A stretch of 64,000 nucleotides of DNA from assembly GCA_022376925.1 (NCBI GenBank), contig JAIOJX010000032.1, positions 172,137,979 through 172,201,978 on the forward strand. Direction: 5' to 3'. The notes under the pieces are model-generated. The model ran no database searches, was not told where the DNA came from, and saw only the letters and a list, made by a program, of their open reading frames with translations. The translations under genes and the position numbers were made by a program. How positions within the stretch are numbered: the first letter of the stretch is position 1; each line of letters starts with the position of its first letter. The DNA comes from Tragulus kanchil (lineage: Eukaryota > Chordata > Mammalia > Artiodactyla > Tragulidae). Shown here one piece after another: positions 11,336 to 22,269 of the stretch.

Positions 11336-11989
11336 AATTTATCTGGCAACTTAAAATGGGCTTGTTTTGTCCTATGTACATCATACCTTTAATTGCCTGA
11401 AGTGTATGTAGATATTTCCTTTGGTCCTTCTGCTTCCATTTAAGATAGAGTCCCCAAAGATGAATTTATCATCATGCCTGAAACAGTTAAAAAACTAAGA
11501 ATAAACACCAGGCACAAGCTATAAAACAGTGATTTTCAAAGCACTGGGAAATCACCCAACGGAGGACATAGATCTCCGAGAAATGCTTAGTGAGCCCGGG
11601 GACTGCCCAGTTTACTTACTGCCTTGACAACGTGCCTGGGCGGAGCCTGGGTGACTTGCCGAGCTGAGGACAAGGAGCTGAGAGTCTGGGGGGCCTGAGG
11701 TGGCTGACGTGGGCAGGGTAGCCCCTTGGAGAGCAGGGGTCGGCACGTGGCGGTGTCCTGAGAACCGCAGGAGTTCCTTCTGGAGTGCTTAGCAGGGCGG
11801 GATCAAGTGCTGAATGCCTCCAACAAGCACGCACACAGGACCAGGACGAGTACCTGCTCCTATCAGCTGGACTGGAAAGCTCATACTTATGGGCATCGGT
11901 AGCCTTCTGTGGACAGTCTTCCTAGTGGGAAATAATTAGATTCAGACTGAGAGCTGTTCCAGACCCACCTAATAAATCATGAAAAAAGA
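11336..11989. other. Unassigned, probably degraded L1 sequence
   Basis: AT-rich on the left and GC-rich between 11610 and 11830. I suspect old L1 5' sequence but cannot prove it. No convincing gene. Confidence 0.4.
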
Positions 11990-12362
11990 GCTGATAATCA
12001 CCTTTTCCCAAGGAACTTACTAGCATCCTCAAGTTATGCCAAGAAAGTGCAAGAATATTTATAGAAATAAAAAAGTCCAGCACTTAACAAGGTAAAATGC
12101 ACGGCGTCTGGCACCGAATTCCAGATTATCGGATGTGCAAAGAAACATGAAAGTATGACTGTGGTATGACTGTGACCCATTATGAGAATAGTTAGTCAAC
12201 CCATCAACCCATCAAAATCAACCCAGACCAACTCATGTGTTAGATTTAGCAGATGAGGACATTAAAATGTTACCATAACTGTATTCTGTATGTTAAAAAA
12301 AAAAATGCTCAGGAGAGACCTGGAATGTAAGAATGACCTGGGTGAAACTTGGAGACGAACGC
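11990..12362 (+). mobile_element. Old L1/HAL1-like ORF1 upstream part, sense
   Basis: 'agatttagcagatgaggaca' and 'ttaaaatgttaccataactg' follow the L1ME/HAL1 ORF1 N-terminal region, and 12303-12362 ('gctcaggagagacctggaat') continues it. The element stops at an inverted L1 block and appears to resume at 13236 after skipping roughly 300 bases of the expected consensus. Confidence 0.6.
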
Positions 12363-13228
12363 CACCTTGTACGAGACGAGAAGTGCACTGGGCTGCTGGG
12401 TCCTTTCTCTCTCTGTTCTCCTTCTGGGACCCCTATAATGTGAATGTTGGTGTGTTTCATGTTGTCCCAGAGGTCTCTTAGGCTGACTGCCTTCATTTTT
12501 CAAAATTCTTTTTTCTATATTCCTTTTCCTGGCAGAGAATTCTGCCATTCTGTCTTCCAGGCCACTTGTCTGTTCTTCCGCCTCAGTCAGCCTGCGATCG
12601 ATTCCTGCTAGCATCTTGTTCGTCTCGGTTTGTCCTTTAGTTCTTCTGCGTCTTTGGTAAATGTTCTTGCGTCTTATCCATTCTTTTCCCAAGACCCTGG
12701 ATCGTCTTCACTATCTTTATTCTGAATTCTTTCTCTGGAACTTTCTCTACCTCCACCCACTTCATTTAGCTGTTTTTCTAGGTTTTATCTCCTCCCTTCG
12801 TCTGGGGTATAACCCTCTGCCTTTTCATTTTGATGAGCTTTCTACGGTGTGGTTTTTGCTCTGGCAGCTGTAATTGTAGTTCTTCTTGCTTCTTCTGTGT
12901 GCCCTCTAGTAGGCTGAGGCTTAGAGGCTTGTGTAAGCTTCCTGAAGGGAGGGCTGGTGATGGAGAAACTGGATCTGGCTCTGGTGGACAAAGCCACACT
13001 CAGTAAAACTTCAGTCCAGTTGTCTGCTTGTGGGTGGGGCTGTGCTCTCTCCCTATTAGCTGTCGGGCCTAGGTGACCAGGCCGGCAGTCTGTACCCTCT
13101 TTGGCAGGGTTAAATGGTGACCTCCAAGAGGGCTCACACTGAGGAACACCCCCTAGCTCACTGCTGCTGCCAGTGTCCCTGTCCCTGTGGGATCCACCGC
13201 TGGCCCACGCCTCCGCCGGAGACCCTCC
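12363..13228 (-). mobile_element. L1 5' UTR plus ORF1 N-terminal half, inverted
   Basis: On the minus strand, 12690 down to about 12390 encodes an L1 ORF1p-like coiled-coil segment (heptads around 'RRLTEAEEQTSGLEDRMAEF'), then, after a frameshift, 'LRDLWDNMKHTNIHIIGVPE' followed by G-E, the conserved start of the ORF1p RNA-recognition region. The ORF1 part ends there. To the right, 12760-13228 resembles an L1 5' UTR in antisense. A 5' L1 fragment lacking its 3' end is unusual. Confidence 0.7.
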
Positions 13229-13235
13229 AGCAAGA

Positions 13236-13865
13236 GTAACTATTTGAAGAGATAATAGCTGAAAACTTAGTTAGCATGGGAATAGAAATAGTCAACCAAG
13301 CACAGGAAGTGCAGAGAGACCCAGGCAGGATAGACCCGAGGAGGAACACATTGAGACACGGTAATCAAACTGACAAAAATTAAAGGCAAAGATAAAATAT
13401 TAAAAGCAACGTGGGGAAAACAACAAATAACATGCAAGGGAATTCCCCATAAGGTTGTCAGCTGATTTCTCAGCAGAACCCCTACAGGCCAGAAGGGCAC
13501 AGTGTGCTTAAAGCGATGAAAGGCGAGAACCAGAACCAAGAATCTTCTACCCAGCAGAGCTCTCCTTAAGATTTGAGAGAGAAATCAGAAGCTCTTCAGA
13601 CAAGCGAAAGTTAAGAGAATTGAGCACCGTCAAACCAGCGTCACAACAAACGCTAAAGGAACTTCTCTAGGCAGGAAACACGAGAGAAGGAAAAGACCTG
13701 CAAAAAATAAACCCCAGACAGCTAAGAAGATGGTAATAGGATCATCATATTGATAATTACCTTAAATGTGAGCATATTAAATGCACTAACCAGGAGACTT
13801 GGACTGGCTGGGTGGATAAAAATGTGCACATGTGTGGGCTTCCACCTACCACGTCACTCTGCACA
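13236..13865 (+). mobile_element. L1/HAL1-like ORF1 C-terminal part and ORF2 start, sense
   Basis: 13243 onward reads F-E-E-I-I-A-E-N-L in plus frame, the segment that normally follows 'VPEGE' in L1/HAL1 ORF1p. Next come 'aacccctacaggccagaagg' and 'tctacccagcagagctctcc', and at 13750-13815 an ORF2 start-like frame ('ITLNVSILNAL'). Stops and frameshifts are present. Part of it is repeated at 14462-14970 by tandem duplication 3. Confidence 0.65.
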
Positions 13866-14003
13866 CCCCCCAAACTGTATGTAATTATCTTATATAGCTG
13901 GGTTAATCGTGTTGCCATTATGGCTTGCAATTGTAATTATCTTTTAGTTTTTGTCTGGCTACTGACGGTGAAAACTGATACACATCTTTCACTACTGTGC
14001 CTA

Positions 14004-14208
14004 CATGCTCAGTTGCATCAGGCGTGTCCGACGCTCTGCGGCCTTGTGGACTGTAGCCCACCAGGCTCCTCTGCCTATGGGGCTCTCCGGAAGGAACACC
14101 GAAGTGGGTGCTATGCCCTCCTCCTCCTCTTTCCCGCCCAGGGACCCATCCCGCGTCTCCTGTGTCTGCTGCACTGGCAAGTGGGTTCTTTACCACCTGG
14201 GAAGCCCA
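14004..14208 (-). mobile_element. Bov-tA SINE (copy 1 of duplication 3)
   Basis: Antisense Bov-tA from 'catgctcagttgcatcaggc' to 'taccacctgggaagccc'. Several substitutions mark it as an older insert. Its twin at 15109-15313 is the same element repeated by the duplication. Confidence 0.9.
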
Positions 14209-15108
14209 CTGTTATGATTATGAAGCTGTTATTCATTTTAATGCCATTGTGCCATGATTGGTCAACAGAAAACAATAGTTTCTCTAAAACTGCCATTTAA
14301 TGGAAAAACCTGTAATCACTTTAAAATCCAGATGTACTTTAGAATTATCTTGGAATTTTCTGAAAACTACAAATGCCCAGGTTTTGTTTTTAATCAGATG
14401 CGATTCTGATGAGCAACCCGGTTTGGGATAAACAACAAATAAAAGAAAAATGCAAGGAATTCACGGTAATCAAACTGACAAAAATTAAAGGCAAAGATAA
14501 AATATTAAAAGCAACGTGGGGAAAACAACAAATAACATGCAAGGGAATTCCCCATAAGGTTGTCAGCTGATTTCTCAGCAGAACCCCTACAGGCCAGAAG
14601 GGCACAGTGTGCTTAAAGCGATGAAAGGCGAGAACCAGAACCAAGAATCTTCTACCCAGCAGAGCTCTCCTTAAGATTTGAGAGAGAAATCAGAAGCTCT
14701 TCAGACAAGCGAAAGTTAAGAGAATTGAGCACCGTCAAACCAGCGTCACAACAAACGCTAAAGGAACTTCTCTAGGCAGGAAACACGAGAGAAGGAAAAG
14801 ACCTGCAAAAAATAAACCCCAGACAGCTAAGAAGATGGTAATAGGATCATCATATTGATAATTACCTTAAATGTGAGCATATTAAATGCACTAACCAGGA
14901 GACTTGGACTGGCTGGGTGGATAAAAATGTGCACATGTGTGGGCTTCCACCTACCACGTCACTCTGCACACCCCCCAAACTGTATGTAATTATCTTATAT
15001 AGCTGGGTTAATCGTGTTGCCATTATGGCTTGCAATTGTAATTATCTTTTAGTTTTTGTCTGGCTACTGACGGTGAAAACTGATACACATCTTTCACTAC
15101 TGTGCCTA

Positions 15109-15313
15109 CATGCTCAGTTGCATCAGGCGTGTCCGACGCTCTGCGGCCTTGTGGACTGTAGCCCACCAGGCTCCTCTGCCTATGGGGCTCTCCGGAAGGA
15201 ACACCGAAGTGGGTGCTATGCCCTCCTCCTCCTCTTTCCCGCCCAGGGACCCATCCCGCGTCTCCTGTGTCTGCTGCACTGGCAAGTGGGTTCTTTACCA
15301 CCTGGGAAGCCCA
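15109..15313 (-). mobile_element. Bov-tA SINE (copy 2 of duplication 3)
   Basis: Identical in structure and flanks to 14004-14208, so it is the same insertion seen twice rather than an independent event. Confidence 0.9.
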
Positions 15314-15539
15314 CTGTTATGATTATGAAGCTGTTATTCATTTTAATGCCATTGTGCCATGATTGGTCAACAGAAAACAATAGTTTCTCTAAAACTGCCA
15401 TTTAATGGAAAAACCTGTAATCACTTTAAAATCCAGATGTACTTTAGAATTATCTTGGAATTTTCTGAAAACTACAAATGCCCAGGTTTTGTTTTTATCT
15501 CCAAAGCTCCAGATGCGATTCTGATGAGCAACCATGTTT

Positions 15540-16940
15540 AAAACCAATTGGGCTGTATGGTAATCTTTTATCTAGTTTGTTTTACTTTTTCTACTTCACG
15601 TTCAGTGACCCCATTTCATTCAGTTGATAGTTTCCAATTTCTTTGTCTCATTTTTCTGTTGCTCTTTCTCAAGCCTCTATCAAATGTAGTAGAAAAGCTT
15701 TTGTATGCATACATGTATGCATAAGTACTGTATATGATATATATATTTTAGAAAATTTATGAATTTTTGCCTAGCTAAAAAATTTATAGCATTTTGGTTT
15801 CACTTGTTTAAGTATGAATAGAATGCTAGATTTCTAATTTATATTCACTCAAAACTTTGATGTAGTTCCATTTATTCTAGCACCTAATATTACTGCTAGA
15901 AGTCTAGAAAGCTTATTATCTTAGTGATTAAAAAATTTTTTTGAATGAGGCTTGAAACTTCTAATCCAAGTCTGGGAATATAAAGAAATACTATGTTAAA
16001 AAACAAACAAACAGGAAATTAACATGTGATACAATATTATTAATTAAAGTACAGATTTTATTCAAATTTCACAAAATTTTATGCTAGTGACCATTATTTG
16101 TTTTCATACCTTATTTAAGATTCCGTGTTGTATTTCGCTGCATTGAGCAGCTTCAAATGCATGCATGCAACAAATTCTGATAAATTCTCATTTTTATTCT
16201 GTTACAAATATTTTCTACTTTTTCCTGTTATGGACTCTTAGATAAACCCATCATTTAAAAGGGGACATTTAATTTACAAACACATGGGGTTTTAAAAATA
16301 CCTTCGATATTAATTTCTCATTTAAATGCTTTCTTCCCTGTAATAAGCCTCTATGTTTTTTCAGTCTTTTAACTTGACTGAGGCTTTCAGTGACTAAGTC
16401 ATCAATGATCTCTCTTGATAAATTTCACATTGCACTTGAAAATATGTGGCTTATTTTAAAATATCTTTTGATAGTGATTTCTAATGTAATTCCACAGCCA
16501 GAGAACAAATTTATGATTTCAGTACCTTTAGACCACGACATTTTTGCACCTTGTTTTGCATCTCTGGTGTCTCACGGTTTATAATCTGTGGGAACCTGAA
16601 TAGAATGTGTATCCTGCTGTTGTGTGAAAATTGTATAATCTTAGCTATGTTGAATTGGTTCACAGTGATTCTCAGGTCTACTATATCCTCCTACTTTTCT
16701 ATTCATTTCTATTGATTTTTGAAAGTTTTGATATTGAAACTCCAACTAAAACTCTTAATTTATCTGCTTAAAAAGTAATTGTAATATATAGTGGAACTAT
16801 ATGTAACTTTGTTCTGTATTTTGCCAGCCTCCTGTAAATGTATGATCATACTTTCATAATTTAAAAAATAAGAAAAAAAATAAGTACACCAGATTGGATT
16901 AATAGGAAATCAGCTTACAGAAGAGGAGGTTAAGAAGCTC
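15540..16940 (-). mobile_element. Old AT-rich L1, antisense (ORF2 region)
   Basis: 'gaatgtgtatcctgctgttg', 'ttctcaggtctactatatcc' and 'gatattgaaactccaactaa' correspond to the antisense of an old L1 ORF2 region, where human L1M reads 'gtatattctgcagttgttgg'. The left part (15540-16030) is AT-rich and less certain; it includes a perfect 20-base palindrome at 15704-15723. Confidence 0.55.
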
Positions 16941-18253
16941 GAAGACATAACAATAGAAACTATCCATGTGGCTCAGATGGTAAAGGATGTGCCTGCAATG
17001 CAGGAGACCTGAGTTCAGTCCCCGGGTCGGGAAGATCCTCTGGAGAAGGGAATGGCAACCCATACTAGAATTCACGTCTAGAGAATTCCATGGACAGAGG
17101 AGCCTAGCAAGCTACAGTCTAGGCGCAAGAGGTCCAGGGGAAAAAACAAAAAAAAATTTGATACAATATTATTAATTAAAGTACAGATTTTATTCAAATT
17201 TCACAAAATTTTATGCTAGTGACCATTATTTGTTTTCATACCTTATTTAAGATTCCGTGTTGTATTTCGCTGCATTGAGCAGCTTCAAATGCATGCATGC
17301 AACAAATTCTGATAAATTCTCATTTTTATTCTGTTACAAATATTTTCTACTTTTTCCTGTTATGGACTCTTAGATAAACCCATCATTTAAAAGGGGACAT
17401 TTAATTTACAAACACATGGGGTTTTAAAAATACCTTCGATATTAATTTCTCATTTAAATGCTTTCTTCCCTGTAATAAGCCTCTATGTTTTTTCAGTCTT
17501 TTAACTTGACTGAGGCTTTCAGTGACTAAGTCATCAATGATCTCTCTTGATAAATTTCACATTGCACTTGAAAATATGTGGCTTATTTTAAAATATCTTT
17601 TGATAGTGATTTCTAATGTAATTCCACAGCCAGAGAACAAATTTATGATTTCAGTACCTTTAGACCACGACATTTTTGCACCTTGTTTTGCATCTCTGGT
17701 GTCTCACGGTTTATAATCTGTGGGAACCTGAATAGAATGTGTATCCTGCTGTTGTGTGAAAATTGTATAATCTTAGCTATGTTGAATTGGTTCACAGTGA
17801 TTCTCAGGTCTACTATATCCTCCTACTTTTCTATTCATTTCTATTGATTTTTGAAAGTTTTGATATTGAAACTCCAACTAAAACTCTTAATTTATCTGCT
17901 TAAAAAGTAATTGTAATATATAGTGGAACTATATGTAACTTTGTTCTGTATTTTTCCAGCCTCCTGTAAATGTATGATCATACTTTCATAATTTAAAAAA
18001 TAAGAAAAAAAATAAGTACACCAGATTGGATTAATAGGAAATCAGCTTACAGAAGAGGAGGTTAAGAAGCTCGAAGACATAACAATAGAAACTATCCATG
18101 TGGCTCAGATGGTAAAGGATGTGCCTGCAATGCAGGAGACCTGAGTTCAGTCCCCGGGTCGGGAAGATCCTCTGGAGAAGGGAATGGCAACCCATACTAG
18201 AATTCACGTCTAGAGAATTCCATGGACAGAGGAGCCTAGCAAGCTACAGTCTA
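16027..18253. repeat. Tandem duplication 4 (about 1132-base unit)
   Basis: Copy 1 is 16027-17121 and copy 2 is 17159-18253. Both begin 'tgatacaatattattaatta' and end inside a Bov-tA at 'gctacagtcta'. The 37-base filler (17122-17158) is A-rich and ends in an A/T run. The offset is 1132 at both ends; one visible difference is 'ttttgccagcc' (16818) against 'tttttccagcc' (17950). Confidence 0.95.
16967..17121 (+). mobile_element. Bov-tA SINE cut by duplication junction
   Basis: Plus-strand head ('atgtggctcagatggtaaag', 'gagttcagtccccgggtcgg') and body up to 'gctacagtcta', then lost at the junction of tandem duplication 4. The complete version is 18097-18296. Confidence 0.9.
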
Positions 18254-18296
18254 CAGGGTCGCAAAAAGTCAGACACGACTGAGGAACTAACACACA
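18097..18296 (+). mobile_element. Bov-tA SINE
   Basis: Complete plus-strand copy from the head ('gtggctcagatggtaaagga') to 'cagacacgactgaggaacta'. It is inserted in the HAL1-like ORF1 remnant. Confidence 0.92.
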
Positions 18297-18607
18297 TATG
18301 CAGTGAAACATGCAGAGAAAAATAACAGAGCATCAGTCACCTGTGGGAAGACTTCAAGTGGCCCAAAATAAATAGAAGAGGAGTCTTTGAAAACAGAGAG
18401 GGATGGGAGATAGGAAAGGCAGAGAGAAACAATGGCCCCAATTTTCCAAATTCTATGAAAACTATCAACCTGTGGACCTGAGAAGCTGCATGAACCCCAA
18501 GGACAAGAAGTATGATGAAAACCACATGGAAGTACATCATTGTCAAACTGGGTTAAAACCAATAAGGAGAACGTATGATAAGGAATCAGGCAAAAGATGC
18601 ATTATAG

Positions 18608-18882
18608 GGCTTCCCTGGTGGTCCAGTGGGTAAGGACGCTGCCTTACAGTGCAGGGGGCGCTAGTTCGATCCCTGGTCTGGGAAGATCCCATGTGCCGCA
18701 GAGCGGCTGGACTGATATGTCCAACTACTGAGCCGGAGCTCTGGGGCGCATGTGCCCAGAGCCAGTGCTCTGAAGGGAGAGAGGCTGCTGCAATGGGAGG
18801 TCTACATGGGTCAAAGAACAAAGATGGAAATAAATGAAAGACTAATAGAAGTGGTCAAAAAAAAAAAAAAGAAAAAAAAAAA
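18608..18882 (+). mobile_element. CHR-type SINE
   Basis: Full-length plus copy: 'gggcttccctggtggtccag', B box 'ctagttcgatccctggtctg', then 'cagagcggctggactgatat', 'aatgggaggtctacatgggt' and an A-rich tail broken by single Gs. It is inserted in the HAL1-like ORF1, which resumes at about 18883. Flanking 'gcattata' and 'gcattaga' may be the remains of a target-site duplication. Confidence 0.8.
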
Positions 18883-18997
18883 AACCACGCATTAGATGTG
18901 GAAGAACAAAGATTAAAAATGACAGATTTCTGTGAGAATGATGTGAGAAGGGAAATATCTTTATTTATTTATTTTAATTGGCATATAATTGGATTAG

Positions 18998-19112
18998 GAA
19001 ATGGTAATCCACTCTAGTATTCGTGCCTGGAAAATTCCATGGACAGAGCAGCCTGGTGGGCTACAGCCCATGGGGATGGTCACAAAGCGTCGGATGTGAC
19101 TGAATGAGCATG
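18998..19112 (+). mobile_element. BovA SINE fragment
   Basis: BovA body only ('aaatggtaatccactctagt' to 'gcgtcggatgtgactgaatg'), inside antisense L1. Repeated at 20112-20226 by tandem duplication 5. Confidence 0.87.
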
Positions 19113-19206
19113 CAGCACAGAGTATAATTGCTTCACAGCACAGTGTCAGCTTCTATTGTACCACAGCGTGGACCTGCTCTATGTATACATACATCCCCTC
19201 ATTCTT

Positions 19207-19541
19207 TTTTTTTTTTTTTAACAGTTTTTATTATTTCTTTTCTTCTTCTTCTTCTTCTTTTTTTTTTTTTTAAATTTTGGCCTCTTATTGATATGTTTAT
19301 CCATTTATTTTCACCTATCTTTATTCTTTGACTTGTGTGGGCCTCCCATTGCAGTGGCCTCTCTTGTTGCAGAACACCAGTTCTGGGCACATGTGCCCCA
19401 GAGCTTTGGAGCACATAATTGGACACCCTGGTCCAGCCACTCTGTAGCACATGGAATCTTCCTGGGCCAGGGATCAAACCGGTGCCCCTTGCATTGCAAG
19501 GCGGAATCTTTACCCACAGAACCACCAGGGAAGCCCTATCA
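19207..19541 (-). mobile_element. CHR-type SINE with target-site duplication
   Basis: Antisense copy: a T-rich tail with a (TTC)n stretch (19207-19273), body 'gggcctcccattgcagtggc', and the head ending 'accaccagggaagccc'. The 10-base word 'cctcattctt' occurs just before (19197-19206) and just after (19542-19551), a plausible target-site duplication in the L1 host. Copy 2 is at about 20322-20654. Confidence 0.82.
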
Positions 19542-19721
19542 CCTCATTCTTGAACCACCTTCCCACCTGTCTAGGTCATCGCAGAGCACTGAGCTGAGCT
19601 TCCTGTGCCTGAGAGCAGCTTCCCATGGGCTACCTGTTCCCCCAAAGCGGTGGGTACACGTAGGTGCTGCTCCCAGTTTGTCCCACGTATGATAAGGAAT
19701 CAGGCAAAAGATGCATTATAG

Positions 19722-19996
19722 GGCTTCCCTGGTGGTCCAGTGGGTAAGGACGCTGCCTTACAGTGCAGGGGGCGCTAGTTCGATCCCTGGTCTGGGAAGA
19801 TCCCATGTGCCGCAGAGCGGCTGGACTGATATGTCCAACTACTGAGCCGGAGCTCTGGGGCGCATGTGCCCAGAGCCAGTGCTCTGAAGGGAGAGAGGCT
19901 GCTGCAATGGGAGGTCTACATGGGTCAAAGAACAAAGATGGAAATAAATGAAAGACTAATAGAAGTGGTCAAAAAAAAAAAAAGAAAAAAAAAAAA
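19722..19996 (+). mobile_element. CHR-type SINE (copy 2 of duplication 5)
   Basis: Same insertion as 18608-18882, repeated by tandem duplication 5; head, body and A-rich tail agree almost base for base. Confidence 0.8.
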
Positions 19997-20111
19997 ACCA
20001 CGCATTAGATGTGGAAGAACAAAGATTAAAAATGACAGATTTCTGTGAGAATGATGTGAGAAGGGAAATATCTTTATTTATTTATTTTAATTGGCATATA
20101 ATTGGATTAGG

Positions 20112-20226
20112 AAATGGTAATCCACTCTAGTATTCGTGCCTGGAAAATTCCATGGACAGAGCAGCCTGGTGGGCTACAGCCCATGGGGATGGTCACAAAG
20201 CGTCGGATGTGACTGAATGAGCATGC
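20112..20226 (+). mobile_element. BovA SINE fragment (copy 2 of duplication 5)
   Basis: Same element as 18998-19112, seen again in the second copy. Confidence 0.87.
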
Positions 20227-20321
20227 AGCACAGAGTATAATTGCTTCACAGCACAGTGTCAGCTTCTATTGTACCACAGCGTGGACCTGCTCTATGTATA
20301 CATACATCCCCTCATTCTTTT

Positions 20322-20654
20322 TTTTTTTTTTAACAGTTTTTATTATTTCTTTTCTTCTTCTTCTTCTTCTTTTTTTTTTTTTTAAATTTTGGCCTCTTAT
20401 TGATATGTTTATCCATTTATTTTCACCTATCTTTATTCTTTGACTTGTGTGGGCCTCCCATTGCAGTGGCCTCTCTTGTTGCAGAACACCAGTTCTGGGC
20501 ACATGTGCCCCAGAGCTTTGGAGCACATAATTGGACACCCTGGTCCAGCCACTCTGTAGCACATGGAATCTTCCTGGGCCAGGGATCAAACCGGTGCCCC
20601 TTGCATTGCAAGGCGGAATCTTTACCCACAGAACCACCAGGGAAGCCCTATCAC
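20322..20654 (-). mobile_element. CHR-type SINE (copy 2 of duplication 5)
   Basis: Same element as 19207-19541, with a shorter T-run at its left end. Confidence 0.82.
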
Positions 20655-21110
20655 CTCATTCTTGAACCACCTTCCCACCTGTCTAGGTCATCGCAGAGCA
20701 CTGAGCTGAGCTTCCTGTGCCTGAGAGCAGCTTCCCATGGGCTACCTGTTGCCCCCAAAGCGGTGGGTACACGTAGGTGCTGCTCCCAGTTTGTCCCACC
20801 TACCTCTTTCCCCTGTGTCCACAAGTCCATTCTCCAGGTCTGCATCTCTATTCCTGCCCTGCGAATAGGTTCAGCTCTTCCACTTTTCTATATCCATGCA
20901 TATTGTTTTTCTCTTTCTGTCTTATTCACTCTGTATGACAGACTCTAGGTCCATCCACATCACTACTGATGACCCAGTCTTGTCCCTTTTCATGGCTGAG
21001 TAATATTCCGCTGCATATATGTGCCACATCCTCCTTATCCATGCCTCTGTTGATGGACATTTAGGTTGCTTCCACATCCTGGCTGTTGTAAACAGTAAGA
21101 GCAATATCTT

Positions 21111-21554
21111 GAAAGTACGGCGAGAACGCATTCTCAATCTAGCATTCTGTGTACCAGCAACATATTTTTAAAAAGTGAAGAGGGTTTCAGACATGCAAGA
21201 TCCAAAGGTAGTCATCAGCCGGCAGGCATGGCAGGAGGTGTAAATGCAGTGCATCAGGCAGAAAGAAAACAAGGCTGGACGCAATCGGGACCGACACAGA
21301 GGAAGGAGGAGCAGTGACCGTGGTGGTGACATGGGCAGACATGCAAGACATTTTCTTACTCCTTCCATCTCCTCGAAGGAGAGCCGGCTGTTTGAACAGA
21401 TTGTCACAATGTGTTGTGGGGTGTCCAACACACGTGTACATCCCATGTGTGAAACAACGGTCTAAAGGCTGGGTCGGGAGAATGGAAGCAAGTGTCTTGC
21501 ATATGCAATGGCAGACTGAAAATGGGCCCCAGAGAACCTTGGGGGACGATCAAC
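21111..21554. other. Unassigned non-coding DNA
   Basis: I see no repeat family or gene that I can name. Short overlapping open frames on both strands lack domains. Confidence 0.45.
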
Positions 21555-21560
21555 TATTCT

Positions 21561-21768
21561 ACAGCTTCACTGGTGGCTCAGTGGAAGAAAATCTGCCTGC
21601 CAGTGTAGGAGAGGCAGGCTTGATCCCTGGGTCAGGAAGGTCCCCTGGAGGTGGAAATGGCAGCCCACTCCGGCATTCTTGCCTGGGAAATCCTGTAGAC
21701 AGAGGAATCTGGTGGGCTAGAGTCCACAGGGTTGCAAAAGAGTCGGACATGACTTAGCAACTAAATAA
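21561..21768 (+). mobile_element. Bov-tA SINE
   Basis: Complete plus copy from 'cagcttcactggtggctcag' through 'ggcttgatccctgggtcagg' and 'ccactccggcattcttgcct' to 'cggacatgacttagcaacta', followed by an (AAC/AAAAC)n tail to about 21787. Confidence 0.93.
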
Positions 21769-21974
21769 CGAACAACAAAAACAACAGTATTCTATACCTG
21801 GGTACTTGAGCATACACGTGTGTCCAGACTCATGTGGAGATTTAGAATGAGTCCATTTTATTGTACGTTAATAACACCCTTAATCCCCAAAGTGGGTTAA
21901 AAGTATCTCTTATGTTATTATCATCGTCATCCTCCTCCTCCTTCCCACGAATACCACAGCAGAAGCAGGAGCAA

Positions 21975-22185
21975 CGTTTATCAATAGTCATGATGTGCCA
22001 GGAGCCAGTAAGCGCTTTATGTGTGTTGGATCTTTTAATTGCCATTTCGTAAGCACATGAGTCATTTCATTACCTCCAATTTAGTGATGAGGAAACTCAG
22101 GCTTTCAGAATTTGAGGTGGAGATTTCATTTCTGGCCGTGCACCTCAGGAGGCCAGAGTGTTAGCTCTACCACTGTGCTTTCCCC
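21975..22185 (+). mobile_element. MIR SINE
   Basis: 'atgatgtgccaggagccagt', 'aagcgctttatgtgtgttgg' and 'gatgaggaaactcaggcttt' are the core of a mammalian-wide interspersed repeat. It is diverged, as expected of an ancient insertion. Confidence 0.75.
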
Positions 22186-22269
22186 CTTTCACAGGAATAA
22201 CAGTTGTATTTCTATGTGAAAGAGGGTCTCAGAGCTCAAAGCCCAGTGCACATGTCCATCAGGAGCGTG

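Larger units (their letters stand above)
13357..15533. repeat. Tandem duplication 3 (about 1105-base unit)
   Basis: Copy 1 is 13357-14418 and copy 2 is 14462-15533. Both begin 'cacggtaatcaaactgacaa' and end 'gattctgatgagcaacc'. Copy 1 lacks about 10 bases near its right end (after 14391; compare 15499-15511). The 43-base filler at 14419-14461 contains a corrupted echo of 'aacaacaaataacatgcaag' (13421 region), as expected of a low-quality read end. Confidence 0.95.
18010..18960 (+). mobile_element. L1/HAL1-like ORF1 remnant, sense
   Basis: 'gctcgaagacataacaatag' before the Bov-tA and 'acagagcatcagtcacctgt', 'gaagacttcaagtggccc', 'aatggccccaattttccaaa' after it match HAL1/L1ME ORF1. It continues after the CHR insertion as 'ggaagaacaaagattaaaaa' and 'gacagatttctgtgagaatg'. 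The 5' part at 16886-16966 is the duplicate. Confidence 0.65.
18571..20799. repeat. Tandem duplication 5 (about 1114-base unit)
   Basis: Copy 1 is 18571-19684 and copy 2 is 19685-20799. Both begin 'acgtatgataaggaatcagg' and end 'gctcccagtttgtcccac'. Differences are a shorter T-run in copy 2 (about 20320-20331 against 19205-19219) and 'ctgttcccccaaag' near the right end of copy 1 against 'ctgttgcccccaaag' in copy 2. Confidence 0.95.
18961..21110 (-). mobile_element. Ruminant L1 3' end, antisense, with nested SINEs
   Basis: 'tggcatataattggatta', 'gcacagtgtcagcttctatt', 'atgtatacatacatcccctc' and, after the duplication, 'gactctaggtccatccacat', 'tttcatggctgagtaatatt' and 'ttgatggacatttaggttgc' follow the antisense L1 3' region. 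A BovA piece (18998-19112) and a CHR SINE (19207-19541) are inserted in it, and tandem duplication 5 repeats both. Confidence 0.75.

Noticed and set aside
12290..13000. Host coiled-coil gene on the minus strand
   Set aside because: The coiled coil followed by the 'HIIGVPE' motif is L1 ORF1p, with a frameshift.
19205..20375. (TTC)n and T-runs as regulatory tracts
   Set aside because: They are the tails of antisense CHR SINEs.
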